This document shows, one piece after another, positions 7,247 to 11,374 of a DNA stretch of 11,374 bases. The notes below the pieces were generated by a model. The model was not told the DNA's origin. It worked only from the letters and a program-made list of their open reading frames with translations, and ran no database searches. The position numbers and the translations under genes are program-made. The DNA is from Bacteroides sp. CAG:1060 (GTDB lineage: Bacteria > Bacteroidota > Bacteroidia > Bacteroidales > UBA932). Each line of letters starts with the position of its first letter. Position 1 is the first letter of the stretch. Location of the stretch: NCBI GenBank assembly GCA_000432655.1, contig HF986330.1, forward strand, positions 5,036 to 16,409. Direction: 5' to 3'.

Positions 7247-9682
7247 TTAAATATTAGCTATACTCATAATGTCTGCGAATACACCGGCCGCAGTCACACC
7301 GGCTCCGGCCCCATAGCCCTGAATGAGCATAGGGTGCCTGTTGTATCTCTCTGTAGTGAGAAGGACAATATTATTCGATCCGTCAAGAGTGTAGGACGAA
7401 TGCGTGCTGTCCACCGCCTTGAGAGACACCTTGCACCTGCCTTCTTCCATTTCTGCCACGAAACGCCATCTCTTGTGCTCCTTTTCAAGTTCCTTTCTCT
7501 GCCGTTCAAATTCGGCATCAAGGGACGGAAGCTTGTCCCAGAACTCCTCCATGGAGCAGTCGAAGAACTCCCGTGGAATGAAAAGATGCGCGTCCACATC
7601 TTCCTGATTTACTTTGTAACCGGCTTCCCTGGAAAGAATCACGAGCTTGCGGATTACATCTTTTCCGGAGAGGTCTATGCGCGGGTCAGGCTCTGAAAAA
7701 CCCTGCTCCATAGCCATACGCACTGTCTGGCTGAACGGTATCTTCTCCGATATGGTGTTGAAAATGAAATTCAGCGTACCGCTCAAAACGGCTTCAAGTT
7801 TCAGAATCCTGTCTCCGCTGTTGCACAACGCATTGATGGTGTTGATGATAGGAAGTCCGGCTCCGACGTTGGTCTCAAAGAGGAACTTTACGTTGCGGTG
7901 TCGGGCGGTTTCTTTGAGCTTTCGGTACATGTCATAGTCGGAAGATGCAGCTATCTTGTTGGCTGCCACAACGGAAACTCCATGATTGAACAGAGATTCG
8001 TACAGTCCGGCAATTTCGGCGCTGGCAGTGCAATCCACGAAGACTGAGTTAAAAATATTCATGGAAATGACGGCCTCTTTAAGGGCAGACGGTGAAATTT
8101 CTTCTCCCGAGTCCAAAGCCTCGCGCCAGCCTGCAAGATCGATTCCGGAGCGGGAGAACAGCGCTTTTCTGCTGCGCGATATTCCGACAATATTGATTTT
8201 AAGATTGCGCTCGCGCATTAGTTTTTCCCTTTGCCCGGCAATTTGCTCGATAAGCTGTCCGCCTACGGTACCTACGCCACAGATGAACAGATTCAGCTCC
8301 TGATACTCTGACAGGAAGAAACTGTCATGGATGACGTTGAGCGCTTTCCGAAGATTGTCCCGGTCAATAATAAACGATATATTGGTCTCAGCCGCACTTT
8401 GGGCACAGGTTTTCACGCTGATGCCGCTTCGTCCGAGGGTACTGAACAGCTTGCCGGCAATGCCGGAGTGATGCTTCATATTTTCCCCGACAATAGCTAC
8501 AGCCGCCAGACCATATTCACACTTTATCGGCTCAATGGAGCCTGCAGCGATTTCCTGACGGAACGCCTTCTGCAGGACAGCGCATGCCGTTTCGGCGTCC
8601 TTTCGGCTTACTCCGATGGAAATGCCGGTCTCGGATGCCGCCTGTGATACGAGAAAGGCACTGATGCTCTCGGATGCAAGGGAAGAGAAAATCCTGCTGT
8701 CCACACCGACTATTCCCACCATGGAAGTGCCGGAAAGCGTAATCAGACCGATGTCGTCAATTGAGGATATTCCTCGAATCAATCTGTTGTTGTCCTTGCA
8801 CTTATCCTTAATCATGGTTCCCGGTGCGGTTGGATTGAACGTATTCTTTATAAGGATAGGAATCTTTTTCTTGCAGACGGCATAAAGGGTCGGAGGATAC
8901 ACGACTTTCGCACCGAAATTGCAGAGTTCCATGGCTTCCTCATAGTTCATCTCATCTATCACGTATGAGGTCTTGATAATCCGCGGGTCAGCCGTCATGA
9001 ATCCGTCCACATCCGTCCATATTTCAAGAACATCGGCATCCAATGCCGCTGCAATGAGACTTGCCGTGAAATCGGAACCGCCTCGCCCGAGATTGGTTAT
9101 CTCGCCGGTCTGTACATCAGTGGAGATGAAGCCCGGAACCACCGCAAACGCCGACGATGAGTCATAATCTTTGAATGTCTTGCGTATCAGGCTATAGCTT
9201 GATTCATTATCTGCGACATCGTTATTTTGGATGCGTGTAGTTTTGATAAAGGAAAGGGAGTCATATATGACGGCTGAAGGAAGCATGGCGGACAAGATAA
9301 GTGAGGACATCCTTTCGCCGAAACTCAGAATCTCATCATAGACCTTGCGCGGAAGCACGCCGAGAAGGCATACACCTTCACATAAGTTCTTCAGACGCTC
9401 CATCATTTCCAAGAGTTCCGCCTTCACGGAATCTCGTCTTTTCGCGTCCACCACAAGGTCGCACATCTTGAAATGTCGTTCGCTCAGTTCTTCAAGTTTT
9501 TCCATAAATGAGCGATCTCCTTTTTCAGCGAGTGAAGACACGGAAATCAAACTGTCAGTGACTCCTCCAAGAGCCGACACTACAGTTATAGAAGTCTCAT
9601 TTTGAGAACATATAATGGATTTTACCTTTAAGATACTTTCCGGTGTTCCTACTGAACTTCCGCCGAATTTTATAACCTTCAT
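7247..9682 (-). CDS. thrA: Bifunctional aspartokinase / homoserine dehydrogenase
   Basis: This fusion performs the first and third steps of the aspartate pathway: phosphorylating aspartate and reducing aspartate semialdehyde to homoserine. I chose the ATG at 9682-9680, giving 811 residues that begin M-K-V-I-K-F-G-G-S-S. The same frame opens at a TTG 24 bases upstream (9706), but that sits beside the promoter -7 box and adds residues outside the family. The kinase domain has K5, G-E-R-M-S-S (122-127), G-R-G-G-S-D-F-T (199-206) and W-T-D-V-D-G (222-227). Two ACT-like regulatory segments follow (about 312-358 and 388-439), consistent with feedback control, in this family usually by threonine. 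The dehydrogenase half starts with G-V-G-T-V-G-G (469-475) and has A-N-K (574-576), T-N-V-G-A-G-L-P (604-611), L-S-G-T-L-N (633-638) and catalytic D675/K679. It leads the thrA-asd unit and diverges from ilvE. Confidence 0.97.
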   Translation of the reverse strand: MKVIKFGGSSVGTPESILKVKSIICSQNETSITVVSALGGVTDSLISVSSLAEKGDRSFMEKLEELSERHFKMCDLVVDAKRRDSVKAELLEMMERLKNLCEGVCLLGVLPRKVYDEILSFGERMSSLILSAMLPSAVIYDSLSFIKTTRIQNNDVADNESSYSLIRKTFKDYDSSSAFAVVPGFISTDVQTGEITNLGRGGSDFTASLIAAALDADVLEIWTDVDGFMTADPRIIKTSYVIDEMNYEEAMELCNFGAKVVYPPTLYAVCKKKIPILIKNTFNPTAPGTMIKDKCKDNNRLIRGISSIDDIGLITLSGTSMVGIVGVDSRIFSSLASESISAFLVSQAASETGISIGVSRKDAETACAVLQKAFRQEIAAGSIEPIKCEYGLAAVAIVGENMKHHSGIAGKLFSTLGRSGISVKTCAQSAAETNISFIIDRDNLRKALNVIHDSFFLSEYQELNLFICGVGTVGGQLIEQIAGQREKLMRERNLKINIVGISRSRKALFSRSGIDLAGWREALDSGEEISPSALKEAVISMNIFNSVFVDCTASAEIAGLYESLFNHGVSVVAANKIAASSDYDMYRKLKETARHRNVKFLFETNVGAGLPIINTINALCNSGDRILKLEAVLSGTLNFIFNTISEKIPFSQTVRMAMEQGFSEPDPRIDLSGKDVIRKLVILSREAGYKVNQEDVDAHLFIPREFFDCSMEEFWDKLPSLDAEFERQRKELEKEHKRWRFVAEMEEGRCKVSLKAVDSTHSSYTLDGSNNIVLLTTERYNRHPMLIQGYGAGAGVTAAGVFADIMSIANI

Positions 9683-9710
9683 ACTATGTAATTCTCTGCA
9701 ATCCAAAACC

Positions 9711-9730
9711 CAAATTTATTAAAAAATTTG
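9711..9730. repeat. Perfect 7-base inverted repeat, possible operator
   Basis: CAAATTT (9711-9717) and AAATTTG (9724-9730) are perfect inverted copies separated by six A/T bases. The left arm is the thrA -7 box and the right arm is the TTTG of the proposed ilvE promoter, so a dimeric repressor bound here would cover both. The sequence is A/T rich, so part of the symmetry may arise by chance or simply reflect the promoter words. Confidence 0.4.
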
Positions 9731-9742
9731 TTTTTATCACAA
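9711..9742 (-). promoter_or_regulatory. Candidate promoter of thrA-asd
   Basis: Read on the minus strand, TTG (9742-9740) is followed after 21 bases by TAAATTTG (9718-9711), a full match to the Bacteroidota -7 box TAnnTTTG. Transcription would start a few bases further on, near 9700-9706, leaving a leader of about 20 bases before the thrA ATG at 9682. The spacer is very A/T rich. Position and orientation agree with the gene, and this is the best promoter match in the window. Confidence 0.6.
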
Positions 9743-9758
9743 TAAAACCCGAAATTCG
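9727..9758 (+). promoter_or_regulatory. Weak candidate promoter of ilvE-metX
   Basis: On the plus strand, TTTG (9727-9730) is followed after 20 bases by GAAATTCG (9751-9758), which matches four of the six fixed positions of TAnnTTTG. No better plus-strand match was found between 9690 and 9859. If real, the transcript starts near 9764 and has a leader of roughly 95 bases. Its -33 element lies inside the thrA promoter, so the two polymerases could not sit there together. Confidence 0.3.
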
Positions 9759-9764
9759 TGCCGT

Positions 9765-9859
9765 ACCTGGCTGATAGTCGCTCTCTTTATGAGAATTTCG
9801 ACGGGAGCTGCGAGTCTGCTCGACAGAACGCAATAAAAATTTTAAAAACAGATGCTTAT
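9765..9859 (+). promoter_or_regulatory. Leader before ilvE with a small hairpin
   Basis: About 95 bases separate the proposed ilvE transcription start from the ATG at 9860. A hairpin can form from CTG+CGAG (9808-9814) and CTCG+CAG (9819-9826), with loop TCTG and one bulged A at 9823. No run of T follows, so it is not a standard terminator, and I do not recognise a SAM-type riboswitch. The ilvE frame is open through this leader from a GTG at 9758, but the encoded 34 residues do not look like the family's N-terminus. Confidence 0.3.
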
Positions 9860-10897
9860 ATGCAGGGATTAGATTGGGACAACCTGTCTTTTTCGTACAG
9901 AAAGACAAGCGCCATCATCGTGAGCAGATTCAAGGACGGTCAATGGACCGAGCCGGAAGTCTCTGAAGATTTTGATTTCCATTTCAACGCTTTTGCCGGT
10001 GTGTTCCACTATGGCAGTGCATGCTTCGAAGGGCTTAAGGCGTTTCGAGGAGTTGACGGGAAGGTAAGAATTTTCCGTCCGGATGAGAATGCGAAAAGAA
10101 TCAGAAGAAGTGCCGCAAGACTTGGCATGGCGGCCCCATCAGAAGAAATGTTTATCAAGATGTGCGCAATGTGCGTACAGGAGAATATTGATTTTCTGCC
10201 GCCATACGGCCACAATGCGTCCATGTACCTGCGTCCGGTAATCGAGGGCGTCAATCCGCAGATCAATATATGTCCTTCGGATGAAGTTCTGTTCGCAGTG
10301 ATGTGTCTTCCGGTGGGCAATTACTCCAAAGCCGCAAGCCTGCAGCCGGTAGATGCCGTAATATCAAGAAATTACGATCGTGCCGCTCCTAACGGCACCG
10401 GTTCTTATAAGGTTGCAGCCAATTATGCAATGTCCCTGTATCCATATACCCTTGCCCATAAAATCGGGTACGCTGAACTTCTTTTCCTTGATCCGGCCAC
10501 CAAAACCAGTGTGGACGAGTTCGGCACATCCAATTTCATCGGCATCAAGGGCAACACATACGTTACCCCGTTGTCGGACAGCGTCCTGCCGTCCATTACC
10601 AACAAGAGCCTCCGTACTCTGGCGGAAGATCTGGGGATGAAGGTGGAAATGAGAAGAATACCTGTGGAGGAAATCTCCGAATTTGAAGAAATAGATGCAT
10701 GCGGCACCGCTGTAGTCATTACCCCTATAAAATCTGTCACGGACAAGGCTGAGCTTGAAAGTCAGTCAGTCACAGCCAAGTATCAGATGCCGTCCGGGGA
10801 GAAGTGCGGCCGCGCAAGTCTTGAACTGTTTAACCTGATAAGAGGCATCCAGAATGGTGAAGAATCAGATATTCATGGATGGTGTCTTGAATTATAG
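9860..10897 (+). CDS. ilvE: Branched-chain amino acid aminotransferase
   Basis: This PLP enzyme (fold type IV) moves amino groups between glutamate and the keto acids of valine, leucine and isoleucine in the cytoplasm. I chose the ATG at 9860 (345 residues) because the following M-Q-G-L-D-W-D-N-L-S-F matches the start of Bacteroides IlvE as I recall it; a GTG 102 bases upstream is also in frame but lies on the presumed promoter. The PLP-binding lysine is K184 in G-S-Y-K-V-A-A-N-Y. Other family marks are H-Y-G then F-E-G-L-K-A near the N-terminus, Y-L-R-P, D-E220-F-G-T-S-N-F, and A-C-G-T-A-V near the C-terminus. The length suits the BCAT type found in Bacteroidota. Its stop is 2 bases before metX, so the two are probably cotranscribed. 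Besides branched-chain synthesis, some IlvE enzymes also transaminate the keto acid of methionine, which would fit its partner (inference). Confidence 0.96.
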   Translation: MQGLDWDNLSFSYRKTSAIIVSRFKDGQWTEPEVSEDFDFHFNAFAGVFHYGSACFEGLKAFRGVDGKVRIFRPDENAKRIRRSAARLGMAAPSEEMFIKMCAMCVQENIDFLPPYGHNASMYLRPVIEGVNPQINICPSDEVLFAVMCLPVGNYSKAASLQPVDAVISRNYDRAAPNGTGSYKVAANYAMSLYPYTLAHKIGYAELLFLDPATKTSVDEFGTSNFIGIKGNTYVTPLSDSVLPSITNKSLRTLAEDLGMKVEMRRIPVEEISEFEEIDACGTAVVITPIKSVTDKAELESQSVTAKYQMPSGEKCGRASLELFNLIRGIQNGEESDIHGWCLEL

Positions 10898-10899
10898 TT

Positions 10900-11374
10900 A
10901 TGAAACTCAACAGATTACACACTACGGAAGGATTCGTTTTCGAAAGTGGAGAGAGGCTCCCGGAACTGAATCTGGTATATCACACATCAGACAGAGAATA
11001 TAAGAAAGGTGACAAAGTCCTTTGGATCTGCCATGCACTGACGGCCAACTCGGACCCGGAAGAATGGTGGCCACAGATGGTAGGGAACGGCAGACTCTTC
11101 GATCCGGACATATATTTTATCGTGTGCGTGAACATCCTCTGTTCCCCATACGGTTCGAGCGGTCCTGCTTCCGTCAATCCTGATACGGGACAGCCGTATC
11201 TCATGACATTCCCTCAAACCACGGTACGGGACGTTGTGAATGCTAACATCCTTGTGCGCAAACATCTTGGAATAGAGAAAATTGACCTGATGGTAGGACC
11301 TTCCATAGGGGGATTCCAGGCACTCGAATGGGTGATTATGGAGCCGGATGTGGTAGGGGAGGCTGTTTTTCTTG
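10900..11374 (+). CDS. metX: Homoserine O-acetyltransferase (3' end outside window)
   Basis: This alpha/beta-hydrolase-fold enzyme transfers an acyl group, usually acetyl from acetyl-CoA, to homoserine, the committing step of methionine synthesis. The ATG at 10900 opens a frame running without a stop to the window edge, giving 158 complete codons, about 40-45% of a typical MetX. Visible marks are H-A-L-T-A-N-S-D, then W-W-P-Q-M-V-G-N-G-R, F-D-P-D-I-Y-F-I-V-C, G-S-S-G-P, the Y-L-M-T-F-P-Q-T-T segment, and the nucleophile elbow G-P-S135-I-G-G-F-Q-A-L-E-W. The catalytic Asp and His would lie past the edge. Acetyl versus succinyl preference cannot be settled from this part. It starts 2 bases after ilvE, and its substrate homoserine is the product of the divergent thrA-asd unit. 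Confidence 0.93.
   Translation, partial: MKLNRLHTTEGFVFESGERLPELNLVYHTSDREYKKGDKVLWICHALTANSDPEEWWPQMVGNGRLFDPDIYFIVCVNILCSPYGSSGPASVNPDTGQPYLMTFPQTTVRDVVNANILVRKHLGIEKIDLMVGPSIGGFQALEWVIMEPDVVGEAVFL

Larger units (their letters stand above)
9705..9756. repeat. Two direct copies of AAAACCC(G)AAATT
   Basis: AAAACCCAAATT at 9705-9716 recurs as AAAACCCGAAATT at 9744-9756, with one inserted G and starts 39 bases apart. The first copy covers the thrA -7 box and presumed start; the second covers the presumed ilvE -7 box. The placement suggests a tandem binding site for a shared regulator, but two copies alone are thin evidence. Confidence 0.35.

Noticed and set aside
7088..7696. A 202-codon plus-strand frame spanning the asd/thrA junction
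   Set aside because: It crosses two genes on the other strand whose products are unambiguous, and its translation looks random.
9808..9826. Hairpin as an intrinsic terminator or attenuator
   Set aside because: The stem is short and bulged, and no T run follows it.
9758..9859. An N-terminal extension of ilvE starting at GTG
   Set aside because: The family start matches the ATG at 9860, and the GTG overlaps the proposed -7 element.
9765..9859. A SAM-II or other riboswitch upstream of ilvE-metX
   Set aside because: Methionine genes made this worth checking, but I could not recognise the pseudoknot elements; only a small simple hairpin is visible.

Overview
The window looks like a chromosomal segment from a Bacteroidales (Bacteroidota) bacterium with intermediate GC content, probably a gut or rumen type. 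Three things support this. The glutamate dehydrogenase, the REC/PEP-pyruvate-binding protein and the branched-chain aminotransferase all closely resemble Bacteroides proteins as I remember them. The genes lack Shine-Dalgarno sequences. Two intergenic regions carry sequences that fit the Bacteroidota promoter pattern TTG/TTTG, about 18-21 bases, then TAnnTTTG. No tRNA, rRNA, CRISPR array, insertion sequence or phage gene was seen.

Layout. Positions 1-1868 (+) hold the 3' part of a gene for a probable surface protein with two CxH...CxxC modules and an S-layer-homology-like segment. Next comes a two-gene (+) unit: gdhA (1932-3287) and, 9 bases later, a 984-residue protein (3297-6251) that joins two receiver-like domains to a PEP/pyruvate-binding ATP-grasp domain. 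It meets a leftward unit head-on, with a 20-base overlap of coding ends. That unit is thrA (bifunctional aspartokinase/homoserine dehydrogenase, 9682 to 7247) followed by asd (7236 to 6232). From a shared 177-base control region (9683-9859) a rightward unit diverges: ilvE (9860-10897) and metX (10900 to beyond the window end).

How the genes fit together. ThrA and Asd convert aspartate to homoserine: ThrA supplies the first and third steps and Asd the second. MetX takes homoserine towards methionine. IlvE uses glutamate to make branched-chain amino acids, and GdhA makes or consumes that glutamate. The window is therefore mostly a nitrogen-assimilation and aspartate-family block. The enzymes have intact catalytic motifs and are ordinary.

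The parts most worth a second look are: the REC-REC-ATP-grasp protein, which has the PEP-synthase nucleotide-binding part but neither the phosphohistidine domain nor the PEP-binding barrel; the cysteine/histidine-rich SLH-like protein; and the compact divergent thrA/ilvE control region, with crossed promoters, a perfect inverted repeat and a direct repeat. I did not find a clear defence, mobile or otherwise wholly new system.
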